A DNA stretch of 58,532 nt from Oscillospiraceae bacterium (GCA_017415165.1 JAFQIY010000038.1:1-58532), one strand, 5' to 3'. Positions 6,635 to 15,889 are shown, counted from the first letter of the stretch. Numbers and translations: made by a program. Notes: generated from the letters alone by a model not told the origin.

Positions 6635-7039
6635 ATGCGTATTGCGGTTACTTACGAAAACGGTCAGGTTTTTCAGCACTTCGGTCACTCCGAACAGTTC
6701 AAGATTTACGACATTGCTGACAACAAAATCGTGGGCGAGAAGATTGTCCCCACTCTCGGCAGCGGTCACGGTGCTCTTGCTGGCTTCCTTACTATGAACA
6801 GCGTTGACGTCCTCATCTGCGGCGGCATCGGCGGAGGTGCTCAGACTGCTCTTGCTCAGGCAGGCATCAAGCTTTTCGGCGGTGTAAACGGCAGTGCTGA
6901 CGATGCTGTCAATGCTTATCTTGCAGGCACTCTCGGCTACAACCCGAATGTTATGTGCAATCATCACGACCACGGTGAGGGACACTCCTGCGGAAGTCAT
7001 AACGACGGCTCTCACACCTGCGGAAGCTGTCACCACTGA
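6635..7039 (+). CDS. NifX/NifB-like dinitrogenase-cofactor domain protein
   Basis: This 134-residue protein matches the dinitrogenase iron-molybdenum cofactor-binding domain. It opens MRIAVTYENGQVFQHFGHSE, with LICGGIGGGAQTALAQAGI near residues 65-85. Family members bind metal clusters or metals; many occur in non-nitrogen-fixing anaerobes with unclear roles. No nif cluster is present, so nitrogen fixation should not be inferred. The last 27 residues are a His/Cys-rich tail (CNHHDHGEGHSCGSH and CGSCHH) that probably binds metal. The ATG follows GAAAGGAT and has its own promoter. A bidirectional terminator follows. Confidence 0.8.
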   Translation: MRIAVTYENGQVFQHFGHSEQFKIYDIADNKIVGEKIVPTLGSGHGALAGFLTMNSVDVLICGGIGGGAQTALAQAGIKLFGGVNGSADDAVNAYLAGTLGYNPNVMCNHHDHGEGHSCGSHNDGSHTCGSCHH

Positions 7040-7054
7040 TTAATACTGATACAA

Positions 7055-7093
7055 AAAAGATTGGGAATACGCTTGCCGTGCTCCCAATCTTTT
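7055..7093. terminator. Bidirectional terminator between convergent genes
   Basis: AAAAGATTGGGA (7055-7066) pairs perfectly with TCCCAATCTTTT (7082-7093), with A/T runs on both outer sides. It separates the rightward NifX-like gene from the leftward lipoprotein gene and overlaps the latter's stop codon. Confidence 0.85.
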
Positions 7094-8279
7094 ATTCTAT
7101 ATATTCGATTATAAATGTCAGAATTCTGTACTGCCCGTAAAAATCCGTCCAGCTGAGCTTAATGCTGCGGTCATATTCAAGGTTTGCCTTTTCGATAATT
7201 CGGTTGAACAGCTCCTCGTTGGTAAGGTCTTTCATACAGGCTATCATAATGTCCGTGGTTTCAAACTTCACCATTGCGCTTGGTTTTCCGCTCTGCACGG
7301 CGCTGAGGATTGCATTTTCGGAAATCGTCAGCAGCTCCTCCGTGGAGGAAATATCCGCGCCCTCTCTTGCAAAGTAATTTTCCGACGTACCAAAAGCCTG
7401 CGGTGCGGTAAACGGTGCTGTGTCAACAATATGAGTATTGCGGATTACCGCGTCGGTTACCATAAAATACTGGTAGAGTATAACCTCAGGGAAAAGCTCG
7501 TGCAGCTGGTCGTCGGGCTTATCCCAGGTAATATCGACGTGATACCAGTTGCCGCCCAGCTTGACCATATTCCACATATGCGGCACATAGGTCTCACCCG
7601 TCACGATGGTGTTTTCAATTCCTGCAAGGTTGCAAAGGTACGCAAACGCTTTGGAGTAGCCCTCACAAAGCGCCTTTTTTTCAACCAGCGCGCCGTAGGC
7701 TGTATCCGCAAAGGCATAGCTTGTATCCGTTTCGCAGTTCAGAATAAGATAATCGTGGAAGAATTTCAGCTTTTCGTAGTCGTCCATATCAGGGGTAAGC
7801 TCGGCAATGATTTTTTTTGCAGCCTTTTCCGCTGCCATATTCATACTGCTTATCTCGTCAGCGGTCATTCTGTAGCTTATAGCAACATCAAATCCGCCGC
7901 CCTCATATTCCGTCCAGTATTTTTTTACGTGAGGATATGCGATATTTTCCACTCGTATTGCCCTGAGAATTCTTTCATAAACTGTCGCATCCATTTTCAG
8001 CGGAGTCCTGTCCTCAAGGCTTCCCAGCACGGACAGTATTTCATCGTAAAGCTCCGTTTCGGTTTCGTTGAAGTCTTCGCTGTAGTATTGATTTATCATA
8101 CCCTCAGGGATGTAGAAATCCGCAAAGTCATATTTTTCGCTGTCGATTTCGGGAGTTTCATTGTGCTCAACATAAGTTCCGTCCGAAAAAATCTTATAGC
8201 CGTCGTCTGTCTGATTGTCGGAGCAGCCTGTCAGCAGCAGGCATAATGCCGCAATTACAGCGCATAAACGTTTCTGCAA
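7092..8279 (-). CDS. Transglutaminase-like lipoprotein 1
   Basis: A predicted surface lipoprotein of 395 residues. The signal peptide ends at the lipobox LTGC with the lipidated cysteine at 19. The transglutaminase-like (papain-fold) domain in the second half has the full triad: C205 in KALCEGYSKAF, H234 in PHMWN and D249 in YHVDITWD. This superfamily includes cysteine proteases and acyl-transfer enzymes; the actual reaction is unknown. Unlike its paralogs it has almost no Thr/Ser-rich linker. It is the last of five tandem paralogs reading leftward and is set apart from paralog 2 by a hairpin and a heptamer repeat, so it may be separately transcribed. Confidence 0.8.
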   Translation of the reverse strand: MQKRLCAVIAALCLLLTGCSDNQTDDGYKIFSDGTYVEHNETPEIDSEKYDFADFYIPEGMINQYYSEDFNETETELYDEILSVLGSLEDRTPLKMDATVYERILRAIRVENIAYPHVKKYWTEYEGGGFDVAISYRMTADEISSMNMAAEKAAKKIIAELTPDMDDYEKLKFFHDYLILNCETDTSYAFADTAYGALVEKKALCEGYSKAFAYLCNLAGIENTIVTGETYVPHMWNMVKLGGNWYHVDITWDKPDDQLHELFPEVILYQYFMVTDAVIRNTHIVDTAPFTAPQAFGTSENYFAREGADISSTEELLTISENAILSAVQSGKPSAMVKFETTDIMIACMKDLTNEELFNRIIEKANLEYDRSIKLSWTDFYGQYRILTFIIEYIE

Positions 8280-8314
8280 ATTTCCATCACTCCTTTCGGA
8301 CAGGTTAATGCAAA

Positions 8315-8442
8315 ATGAATAAAGAATAATGAATAGTGAATAGTTAAGGTGTCCGCTTTGCGGACATTTTTAATTTTATTGCCTAAGGCAATTCCTTAAT
8401 TATTCATTATTCAATATTCACTATTCATTGTCGAAAAGAATT
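8315..8442. repeat. Heptamer-arm repeat, AT-rich type (copy 2, inverted)
   Basis: This is the inverted counterpart of 8-131. It runs from GAATAGTGAATAGTTAAGGT through the hairpin GTCCGC-tttg-CGGAC, a TTTTAATTTTA core and a TTGCC/GGCAA hairpin, to CTTAATTATTCATTATTCA heptamers. It lies between transglutaminase-like genes 2 and 1. Confidence 0.8.
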
Positions 8443-8457
8443 TTTCGACAAACTGCA

Positions 8458-8479
8458 ATAAGGGGCAGCTGCCCCTTAT
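8458..8479. terminator. Perfect palindrome after lipoprotein gene 2
   Basis: The 22-bp perfect palindrome (half site ATAAGGGGCAG) starts six bases beyond the stop of the leftward gene at 8486. The high-GC stem and adjoining T/A tracts suit an intrinsic terminator. Confidence 0.6.
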
Positions 8480-8485
8480 CATAGC

Positions 8486-10072
8486 TTATTCAATATAGTC
8501 AAGAAACAGCTTTATAACCATAGAGGTCTTATCCTGACTGTAGTTTATAGCTGCACAGTCATACTTCTTCGCCGCAGAAGGGAGAGCCTCCTCAAAAATT
8601 TTGATAGCCTGCTTCTCCGTTACTGAAAACAGCTTGTTTACCGCCTCATCGTAAAGCTCCCTTGAAGAACACTTAACCTGAATTACAAAATCATCTGTCT
8701 TTGAAACCTCGGCAATCTGATTTATAAGCATTGCCCTTACGTCCTCCCAGCTGTCCGCAATAAGACCGTTTTTCACAAAGTAGCCGCAGTCCTCAGAGAT
8801 TGCCTTCGGGTAGGTGTAAATCTGCTCATAAATGGTTCTGCTTTCGGTAAGCATTGAATCGGGCACGCAGAAATAATCATATCTGACATAGCTGCCAAGC
8901 TCGGAGTCAGTTACCGCATAGGTGATATCGATATTATACCACTGACCGTCGATTTTAACCATATTCCACATATGCGCCTCGCCGTCAGCGTCGCCTGTCA
9001 CTGTAATTGTTTCAATTCCCACCTTGTCGCAAAGGTAGGAAAACGCCTTGGAGTAGCCGCCGCAGATAGCCTTCTTGTCAACGAAAACGCCGTAGATATC
9101 GCGGCAGTTTTCCGCAGTTTCGTCGTACACAACATTTGAAGCAAGGTAATCGTGGAAATACTTTACAACCTCGTACTCCGTCATCTGAGGAGTAACGCCG
9201 TCAAGCACACGCTTTGCTTCTGTCTCGATAGCCTTCTGCATTTCGAGAATTCTTTCATCGCTGTACTTATAGTAAATAACCGCCGACGCAAGCTTTTTTG
9301 TGCTGTTGTTCATAGCGTACTGCATTTTCGTGTCGATATAGAACAATGCGTGCTCGTCGTTGTAAATCTGCTGATAGACCTCACAGTATTCCTCAGCGGT
9401 AATGCCCATTATCGTTGACAGGGGCACGTCCGTTTTAAGCCTTTCAGCGGCAGTGATAACTGCGTCATAGATATACATCTGCTTTTCGCTGAGCTGATTA
9501 TAGCTGTACGGACGCTGAATTTCGTCCTTGGAATAGGTGCTGCCGATGGTGTCGATTTCGGTAATTGTCATTTCCGTACTGTCGGCTGCTTCTACAACGC
9601 CTGTGCTCTCATTTGATTTTGCGGAACTTTCAGATGACGGAGCAGTTTCCTCATCGGACTCGGATGTCACTGTCGGCTCGGCAGCCGTTGAGCTTGTGTA
9701 TTCCTTAATCGGAACATTGGGAATATCTGTCGGGATTGTGGGTTCTGTTGACAGTGATGTCTGTGGAGTCTGAGTTGTTGACTGAGTTGTTTCCTCTGCT
9801 TCAGTCGGAGGCGGAGCTGTTGTTGTAGCAAGCTCGGGAGTAGACTCCGTAGCTGCTGTACGCTTTGTTTTTTCGGTAGTTATAATTGTCGGCTCGGGTG
9901 TAGTGGTAGTTGTTTCCTCTGTTTCGCATACAACTGTCGGGACGGTTGTTTCCGAAGCCGTAGAGGGGAGGGTATCCTCCCAGTCGGGCACGTTTTCGTC
10001 ACGGCAGCCGCACAGAATAACAGCAGAAAGAATTGCCGCAGATATTAATACAGACCATTTATTTTTTTTCAT
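8486..10072 (-). CDS. Transglutaminase-like lipoprotein 2
   Basis: 528 residues. The lipoprotein signal has its lipobox cysteine at 23 (LCGC). Residues about 30-185 are a low-complexity Thr/Ser/Glu/Pro linker, likely extended across the wall. The transglutaminase-like domain is about residues 190-528. The triad is C337 (KAICGGYSKAF), H367 (AHMWN) and D382 (YNIDITY). The usual Trp after the Asp-Ile-Thr is replaced by Tyr. It shares closest motif forms (HMWN) with paralog 1. Function is inferred only at fold level: a surface-anchored cysteine hydrolase or crosslinking enzyme. Confidence 0.8.
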   Translation of the reverse strand: MKKNKWSVLISAAILSAVILCGCRDENVPDWEDTLPSTASETTVPTVVCETEETTTTTPEPTIITTEKTKRTAATESTPELATTTAPPPTEAEETTQSTTQTPQTSLSTEPTIPTDIPNVPIKEYTSSTAAEPTVTSESDEETAPSSESSAKSNESTGVVEAADSTEMTITEIDTIGSTYSKDEIQRPYSYNQLSEKQMYIYDAVITAAERLKTDVPLSTIMGITAEEYCEVYQQIYNDEHALFYIDTKMQYAMNNSTKKLASAVIYYKYSDERILEMQKAIETEAKRVLDGVTPQMTEYEVVKYFHDYLASNVVYDETAENCRDIYGVFVDKKAICGGYSKAFSYLCDKVGIETITVTGDADGEAHMWNMVKIDGQWYNIDITYAVTDSELGSYVRYDYFCVPDSMLTESRTIYEQIYTYPKAISEDCGYFVKNGLIADSWEDVRAMLINQIAEVSKTDDFVIQVKCSSRELYDEAVNKLFSVTEKQAIKIFEEALPSAAKKYDCAAINYSQDKTSMVIKLFLDYIE

Positions 10073-10111
10073 TGGACAGTTCCTCTCCGCAAATTGATAC
10101 GGTTAACCCGT

Positions 10112-11272
10112 TTATTCTTCATCGCCCTCATAAATCAGCGAAATATGGATTATACCAAGCTCCTCGTTGTTATGCTTGTAGGCGGAACGGATTTTTGTAC
10201 CGTACCGCTCGTTTGTATCCTCAATAATGTCCTTCATCTCACCGCTGTCAAAAAGCCTTGCCATTGCCGCATAGAAAGCGTCCTTATCGGAAAATCTTAT
10301 TTCCACCTCACGCTCGCCCTTGTAGCCCTTATCCTTCAGCTGACGGACAATCTCATCGACGCCCTCAGCCACGGCATCAAAGCTCAGACCCTTGCCGTTG
10401 AAGTAGTTGAGCCTTCCGGACTCACAGCTTGTATGCCCCTTGTAAAGCTCGTCGGTAAAGTGAGTTTTTCCCTCGATTTCGCTGTCTTTTACCAACAGGT
10501 AATCGTGACGGACGAAGTCGGGGTCATTTCGTTTTATAATGGGGTCGTCCCAGGTGCAGTCAGCATTGTACCACTCGCCGTCAAGACGGATTTTGTTCCA
10601 GGCGTGTGTGCTGCCCTCGGTATTTTTTCCGCAGACGATATAGTTTGGTATACCTGCCTTGTCGCAAAGCAGCGCCATTGCCGCCGCATAGCCCTCGCAC
10701 TGACCGTAACCCGTCACCAGTACGCCGTAAGCGGAATTGACGTGGAGCTTATCGGTGGAAAAGCTGCAGCTTTTTACGATTTTGTCGTGGAAATAGACGA
10801 CCTTTTCGAAATCGCTTGCCCCCTCGGAAATTCCTCCGAGTACAGTTGAAGCGGCAAAGTCCAGCTCGGCACGCTTGATTTCAGCGTCCTCACGCTCATA
10901 GAGGTAATTAATCCTGAGCATTGAAACCTCGCTGTCAGGCGCATAGAAAATATTGCTGAGCCAGAAATAATTTCTTTCCTGAGAATACACAAGGCTGTAT
11001 ATTTTTCTTGCAGTTTCACGGGTAACGGGCGGGTCGAATTTCACGAAATCCTCAAAGCCCAGCACGGCGTCCCTGACCTGCTCATACAGAGCCTTTTCCT
11101 CATCGGAAAGCGCCTCATAGACAGGGGAGACGAACACGCCGTCCTCCGAAGCGGCAGGAGCAATCTCCGTTTTCGCCGAAGGGAGTCCCTCATCGACCTT
11201 TGTGCAGCCCGAAAGCGTCACAGCTGCCGTAAGGAATAAAGCGGCGAAAACCGAGACAGAAAGCTTTTTCAT
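10112..11272 (-). CDS. Transglutaminase-like lipoprotein 3
   Basis: 386 residues when started at the ATG at 11272 (MKKLSVSVFAALFLTAAV), which gives a standard lipoprotein signal with lipobox LSGC and cysteine 23. An upstream in-frame ATG at 11302 lies inside the preceding gene. The chosen start is 4 bases after the stop of paralog 4, implying translational coupling. The triad is C192 (GQCEGYAAAM), H223 (THAWN) and D238 (YNADCTWDDP). The linker is short compared with paralogs 2, 4 and 5. Same predicted surface location; substrate unknown. Confidence 0.8.
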   Translation of the reverse strand: MKKLSVSVFAALFLTAAVTLSGCTKVDEGLPSAKTEIAPAASEDGVFVSPVYEALSDEEKALYEQVRDAVLGFEDFVKFDPPVTRETARKIYSLVYSQERNYFWLSNIFYAPDSEVSMLRINYLYEREDAEIKRAELDFAASTVLGGISEGASDFEKVVYFHDKIVKSCSFSTDKLHVNSAYGVLVTGYGQCEGYAAAMALLCDKAGIPNYIVCGKNTEGSTHAWNKIRLDGEWYNADCTWDDPIIKRNDPDFVRHDYLLVKDSEIEGKTHFTDELYKGHTSCESGRLNYFNGKGLSFDAVAEGVDEIVRQLKDKGYKGEREVEIRFSDKDAFYAAMARLFDSGEMKDIIEDTNERYGTKIRSAYKHNNEELGIIHISLIYEGDEE

Positions 11273-11276
11273 AATC

Positions 11277-12689
11277 TTACTTGTAGATAACATCAAACTC
11301 AATCAGAAGCATAGCTTCGTTACATTCATCGCTGACGCCCTTTACTCCGTCGAAGCCCTTTGCATAAGTATTGTAATCCATTCTTACGTCGTAAATCTGA
11401 TTGTAGAGTTCCTTGGAAGAAACCATAATCTGAGCTGTTCTTGAGCCGTCCTTTGCAGCTCTTTCGATTTCAGCCTTGAGAGCAGCCTCAGCAGAAGCGA
11501 AATCGCTGTAAACGAGGTTGTTCTTGACGAAATAGTTCTGAGCAGTTGCAGTGCAGACAGGCGGGTCAAAAAGTGTGATATAATCGCCGCTGGATGTTTT
11601 CTTCTGACTTCTGTGGAAGTGTGTGATATCCTCCATATAGCTGTCGGGAACAAGGAAGTAATTGTAGCGGATATTCTTGTAGTTAGGAGTGTTGAGAAGC
11701 GGGTCGTCCCAGGTAACGTCAAAGTTGTACCATTCGCCGTCAACGTCAACAATGTTCCAAGCGTGAGTCTGACCCGATTCGGTTTCACCTGTTACAACCA
11801 TACAAGCGATATCAGCCTTGTCGCAGAGGTACTGAACAGCCTTTGCGTAGCCTACGCACTGGATATTGCCCTGAGCCTCGCCGCTGCCGAGAGCGTTATA
11901 GATAGAAGCATTGTAGTTTGCTGTAGTCTTGTCCTCTTTAAGCTCAAAGCTGGAGTTAAGCACGAGGTAATCGTGGAAAACCTTGAGCTTTTCGAAGGTT
12001 GTTGCCTTGCCGTTTGCCTCAGCAACAAGCTTATCCGCAACAGCGTCGATATCCTTCTGCATCTGGTTGATAGCTTCTGTATCCTTTGTCAGATAGAAAA
12101 GCTTGCCCACCTTAATCTTAGGACCCATATAGAAAAGACGTGCCTCCTGATTGTAAACAAGGCTGTAAATCTTAATCCATTCCTCAACGGTATATTCATC
12201 CTCCTCACAAATAATGAAGCTGAGGTTTTCGATACCGTCAACAATTCTGTCATAAAGCTCCTTTTCTCTTGCGGAAAGGCTGTCATAAGCGTAGCGCACG
12301 CTGCCCTTCTGACTTACTGACGGCTTTTCGAGAGGAGCAGTTGTAGCAGTCATAGCGTTGAGCATTTCCTCATCGCTTCGGCTTTCTGTAGAAGGTGGAA
12401 CAGTTGTTGCCACAGGCTCGGTAAGCACGTCACCGTTAACGCCTGTAACCGTTTCGCCTGCTTCATCCGTTACAGCAACAGGAGCCTGTGTTTCAGCAGC
12501 ACTGTTGTCTGCCGCACCGCCGTTGTCTGTTGCCTCAGCATTATCTGCTGACTCATTGTCACCGATAACATTAATGGAAAGGGAGGTATCCTCCGAAGCT
12601 GTGCCGTCATCGCCGCTGCAGCCTGCCGCAAGCATTGAAGCCGCAAGGAGAACTGCGAGAACAGCATATTTTTTACGAGTATTCTTCAT
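11277..12689 (-). CDS. Transglutaminase-like lipoprotein 4
   Basis: 470 residues. Lipobox LAAGC with cysteine 24, then an Asp/Ala/Thr-rich linker (about 30-130) and a transglutaminase-like domain. The triad is C278 (IQCVGYAKAV), H309 (THAWN) and D324 (YNFDVTWDDP). The strong start MKNTRKKYAVLAVLLAAS is preceded by GAAAGG. Paralogs 3, 4 and 5 share the HAWN and TWDDP/TWGDP forms and seem to be one subgroup; 1 and 2 form another. Next to its stop, paralog 3 begins, so at least these two are likely one transcript. Confidence 0.8.
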   Translation of the reverse strand: MKNTRKKYAVLAVLLAASMLAAGCSGDDGTASEDTSLSINVIGDNESADNAEATDNGGAADNSAAETQAPVAVTDEAGETVTGVNGDVLTEPVATTVPPSTESRSDEEMLNAMTATTAPLEKPSVSQKGSVRYAYDSLSAREKELYDRIVDGIENLSFIICEEDEYTVEEWIKIYSLVYNQEARLFYMGPKIKVGKLFYLTKDTEAINQMQKDIDAVADKLVAEANGKATTFEKLKVFHDYLVLNSSFELKEDKTTANYNASIYNALGSGEAQGNIQCVGYAKAVQYLCDKADIACMVVTGETESGQTHAWNIVDVDGEWYNFDVTWDDPLLNTPNYKNIRYNYFLVPDSYMEDITHFHRSQKKTSSGDYITLFDPPVCTATAQNYFVKNNLVYSDFASAEAALKAEIERAAKDGSRTAQIMVSSKELYNQIYDVRMDYNTYAKGFDGVKGVSDECNEAMLLIEFDVIYK

Positions 12690-12761
12690 AATAATTTTCC
12701 TTTCAGATAATCAAATAGGTATAGGGGCAGAGTAAAAAATTTCCCCGCCCCCGATTGAATT

Positions 12762-14435
12762 TTACTTATAAATAATGTTGAACTGAACTACGAGGACGTC
12801 CTCTGTATACTGTGTAACCTTTGAAACGGAATCAACATCATCGTCAAGAGACCTTGCATAATCCTGATACTTCTTCCAGTAGGAATTATCTCTCATTGTT
12901 TCCCACAGGTCATAGCTTGTAACCTTAATATGAGCAACGTTCTTGTGTGCCTTTACAGCAGCCTTGATTTCAGCCTTCATAGCTTCAAATGCGTCATCCT
13001 CGCTGTCGTAAACCTTGTCATAAGCGTTGAAGTAGTAGCAAGCTGTCTTTGTACAAGCAGGAGCGTCATAGAGGTAAATATGATTGCCGCTCTTTCTCAT
13101 AGGATTACCGGGGTTAAGGTGAGTATTTTCAATCATCTCATCGTTAGCAAGGAAGAACAGGTAACGTACATAGTCCCTTTCGTAGTCCTCGCTGTATGGG
13201 TCGCCCCAAGTTGTATCGATTATGTAGTAGCCGTTATCGCAGTAAACAACGTTCCACGCGTGAGTGCTGCCCTCAGTGTTGTTGCCGCATACAACCATAG
13301 ATTCAAGACCCGCAACATCGCAGAGATACTGGAATGTCTTAGCGTAGCCCTGACACTGGAGCTCGCCGCCGCCTGTAAGGCTGTCGTAAACACCGCAGGT
13401 CTGATAGTCGCCCTGGAGGGAGAAGGTGTTGTTTACAATTACCCAGTCATAGATAGCCTTATATCTGCTGATTGTGCTGGAATAGCCTGCAACAACAGAC
13501 ATAACATCGGAAACTGTTGCGTCGATTTCCTTCTGAACGTCCTGAGCGGTATCACTGTCAATAGCGTAGTTCATACGGAGCACTCCGCCGAGAGGAACAG
13601 GAATGGATGTATCAAGCCAGAAAAGCTGAGGCTCGTTGTTGAAAAGAATTGTATAAACCTTATCAACGTCATCTCTCTTGAGACCGTCAGGAACGATAAC
13701 CTCTGCTTCGAAGTTTTCAGCCGCCTCAACGATAGCAGCATAAAGCTTCTTCTCGCTGGAGGAAAGCTGCTGATAAGGATATCTGTCCTCATAGCTTACC
13801 TTATAGGAGGAGCTGATTGGCTTTGAATTGGAGGAGGAAGGCTTTTCCTCTGTAGGCTTTGTGGTTTCAGCAGGCTTCTTTGTTGTAGCAGCTGTTGTTG
13901 AAGCAGGCTTCTGGTCGCTTACATAGTCAGAGTGAATGAATGTGCCGTCAGCAAGCTTGTAGTAGCCTGTGTCTGTAGCAGCAACGATATTGATTTCCGT
14001 ACCTGCCTTGTACTGCTTTACAGATTCCGAGCCAACGATAGCCTTCTTTCTTGAATAGCAGTTTGAAACAACATAGAGTGTTTCGCTGATTTCTGTTTCG
14101 TTCCATTCAGTAGCAGCCTTTGTAGTTGTTGACTCAGTCGGCGCTGTAGTTTCGGAAGCAGCAGTTGTAGTTGTTTCAGCCTCTGTTTCACTTTCGGAAA
14201 CAGTAGTTGTTTCAGCTTCTGTCTCTGTTTCGGGAGCAGAAGTTTCCTCCGCAGTTGTAACCTCAGGAACAGTAGTTGCTTCAGTTTCCGCAACAGTCAT
14301 CTGAGTAAGCTCAGACATAGCTGTTGTTGTTTCCACCTCAGGGAGTCCCTCTGTTCCCTCATCTGTTTTCTTACAGCCAGCAAGCATTGTTGCAACCATA
14401 AGAAAAGCAAGAATAAGACTAATTTTCTTCTTCAT
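12762..14435 (-). CDS. Transglutaminase-like lipoprotein 5 with SH3-like domain
   Basis: 557 residues. Lipobox LAGC with cysteine 21, then a long Thr/Glu-rich linker (about 30-110). An SH3b-like module follows at about 118-175 (TLYVVSNCYSRKKAIVGSES then GYYKLADGTFIHSDYV), a fold that often binds cell-wall peptides. A second linker and a transglutaminase-like domain complete it, with triad C361 (LQCQGYAKTF), H392 (THAWN) and D407 (IIDTTWGDP). The SH3b module suggests peptidoglycan targeting. The start overlaps the end of the upstream CNNM-type gene by 17 bases, so the two are co-transcribed. Confidence 0.82.
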   Translation of the reverse strand: MKKKISLILAFLMVATMLAGCKKTDEGTEGLPEVETTTAMSELTQMTVAETEATTVPEVTTAEETSAPETETEAETTTVSESETEAETTTTAASETTAPTESTTTKAATEWNETEISETLYVVSNCYSRKKAIVGSESVKQYKAGTEINIVAATDTGYYKLADGTFIHSDYVSDQKPASTTAATTKKPAETTKPTEEKPSSSNSKPISSSYKVSYEDRYPYQQLSSSEKKLYAAIVEAAENFEAEVIVPDGLKRDDVDKVYTILFNNEPQLFWLDTSIPVPLGGVLRMNYAIDSDTAQDVQKEIDATVSDVMSVVAGYSSTISRYKAIYDWVIVNNTFSLQGDYQTCGVYDSLTGGGELQCQGYAKTFQYLCDVAGLESMVVCGNNTEGSTHAWNVVYCDNGYYIIDTTWGDPYSEDYERDYVRYLFFLANDEMIENTHLNPGNPMRKSGNHIYLYDAPACTKTACYYFNAYDKVYDSEDDAFEAMKAEIKAAVKAHKNVAHIKVTSYDLWETMRDNSYWKKYQDYARSLDDDVDSVSKVTQYTEDVLVVQFNIIYK

Positions 14436-15813
14436 TTTTCATGCTCTCCTTTTTTGATTTTTCACTATTGCCATTTTTGTTTTCAGACGCCTTTTCCTCG
14501 TCATCAAGAAGCTGCGCCTTGATTTTTGTAATACATTTTTCCTCTGTCAGAAGTGCCGTAAATCTGATACCGCCGTATTCAACAACAGGGGTTTCGTCCT
14601 CCTCGGGGATACGTCCCAGCAGCTCAACAATAAAGCCGCTCATTGTTTCGAACTTATCCTCCTCAGGAAGTACAGCACCAAGCTTACCCATAATTTCCCC
14701 GGGGTCAGCCGTGCCGTCAATGGTGTATGTGTCCTCGGAAATCTGAATGATTTCCTCCGCCTCGTCATCATATTCGTCCTGAATATTGCCCACGATTGTC
14801 TCGACAATATCCTCCATCGTCACAAGACCCGCAGTACCGCCGTACTCATCAATTACAACAGCCATCTGCATTTTTTCAGCCGTGAGTCTCTTGAAAGCCT
14901 CTCCGCAGGGGACAGACTCAGGAAGGTAGATTATATCCCTGACAAAGCTCTTTATGTCAGCACCCTCAGCAGCCTCTGACCCTACCAGACAAAGCAGGTC
15001 CTTCACGCAGATAATTCCCGTAATGTGGTCAATCGTGTCCTCATACACAGGAATTCTCGAAAAGCCGCTGCCGATTGAAGCATTGACAACCTCGGAAACG
15101 CTGTCCGTGTCCTCAACCGCAACAATATCCGTGCGGTGGGTCATAACGTCCGAAAGAATGAGGTCATCAAACTCGAATACGTTGTTAATCATCTCACGCT
15201 GGGATTCCTCAATAACGCCCGTCTCGTTGCCCGCGTCAACCATAAGAAGGATTTCCTCCTCGGTAACGACCTCACGCTCAGGAATTCCGCCCACACCGAA
15301 AACGGGGGAGAAAACCCTGATAAGCAGGGACGAAAGCGCAGTCATCGGCGTAAGAATAATAACCAGATATTTTACAAAGCCGCTGCAGAAATAAGCAAGC
15401 CTGTCGCCGCCCTTTACCGCAATTTTCTTTGGTATGCCCTCGCAGAAAACCGTAATCACGATAACGCTTGCCAGCAGTATAATCAGATACACGGCTATGA
15501 TATAATCCGCCGAACTTATCCGACCACCGCCAAGGTCATATATTGCCGTTGTAAGAGCGTCATCGAAGCAAATCATCGCCAGCCACGAAATACCTATCGC
15601 CGTCGTAACCCTGTTTACCGCAAATGCCGTAACAAGGCGCGAGGGTTTTTCCAGCAGCTTCAGCAGCGTAGCCTTACCCCTGATTTTGTCGGCAGAATTT
15701 TTCACCTTTCTGTCATCAATTTCAGTAACAGCGGTTTCGCAGACCGTGCAGAAAGCCTTGTAAAGAATAAGCACCAGAATAAGAATAATTCCGGTAAACC
15801 CGTCAGAGTCCAT
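14419..15813 (-). CDS. CNNM/CorC-family membrane protein with CBS pair (hemolysin-C-like)
   Basis: 464 residues. The N terminus (1-190) is a DUF21/CNNM transmembrane domain (MDSDGFTGIILILVLILYKA). It is followed by a CBS-domain pair (about 205-340; SRIPVYEDTIDHITGIICVK, MAVVIDEYGGTAGLVTMED) and a CorC/HlyC C-terminal domain (about 360-440). Family members are linked to magnesium or cobalt export; the old name hemolysin C is misleading. The ATG at 15813 has GGAAGG upstream; the longer frame from 15936 is not supported. It heads the cluster of transglutaminase-like lipoprotein genes and overlaps the next gene. Confidence 0.87.
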   Translation of the reverse strand: MDSDGFTGIILILVLILYKAFCTVCETAVTEIDDRKVKNSADKIRGKATLLKLLEKPSRLVTAFAVNRVTTAIGISWLAMICFDDALTTAIYDLGGGRISSADYIIAVYLIILLASVIVITVFCEGIPKKIAVKGGDRLAYFCSGFVKYLVIILTPMTALSSLLIRVFSPVFGVGGIPEREVVTEEEILLMVDAGNETGVIEESQREMINNVFEFDDLILSDVMTHRTDIVAVEDTDSVSEVVNASIGSGFSRIPVYEDTIDHITGIICVKDLLCLVGSEAAEGADIKSFVRDIIYLPESVPCGEAFKRLTAEKMQMAVVIDEYGGTAGLVTMEDIVETIVGNIQDEYDDEAEEIIQISEDTYTIDGTADPGEIMGKLGAVLPEEDKFETMSGFIVELLGRIPEEDETPVVEYGGIRFTALLTEEKCITKIKAQLLDDEEKASENKNGNSEKSKKESMKNEEEN

Positions 15814-15851
15814 AATCAACTTCCTTCCGAAAATAGTAATGTCAATGTATG

Positions 15852-15882
15852 ATGTCAGCTTAAAAAGCGCACAAGCTGACAT
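15852..15882 (-). promoter_or_regulatory. Leader hairpin of the CNNM-lipoprotein operon
   Basis: ATGTCAGCTT (15852-15861) pairs perfectly with AAGCTGACAT (15873-15882) in the transcribed leader, starting right after the promoter. No T-run follows, so it may stabilise the RNA or be part of a larger sensor; no known riboswitch was recognised. Confidence 0.5.
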
Positions 15883-15889
15883 ATTAAAA

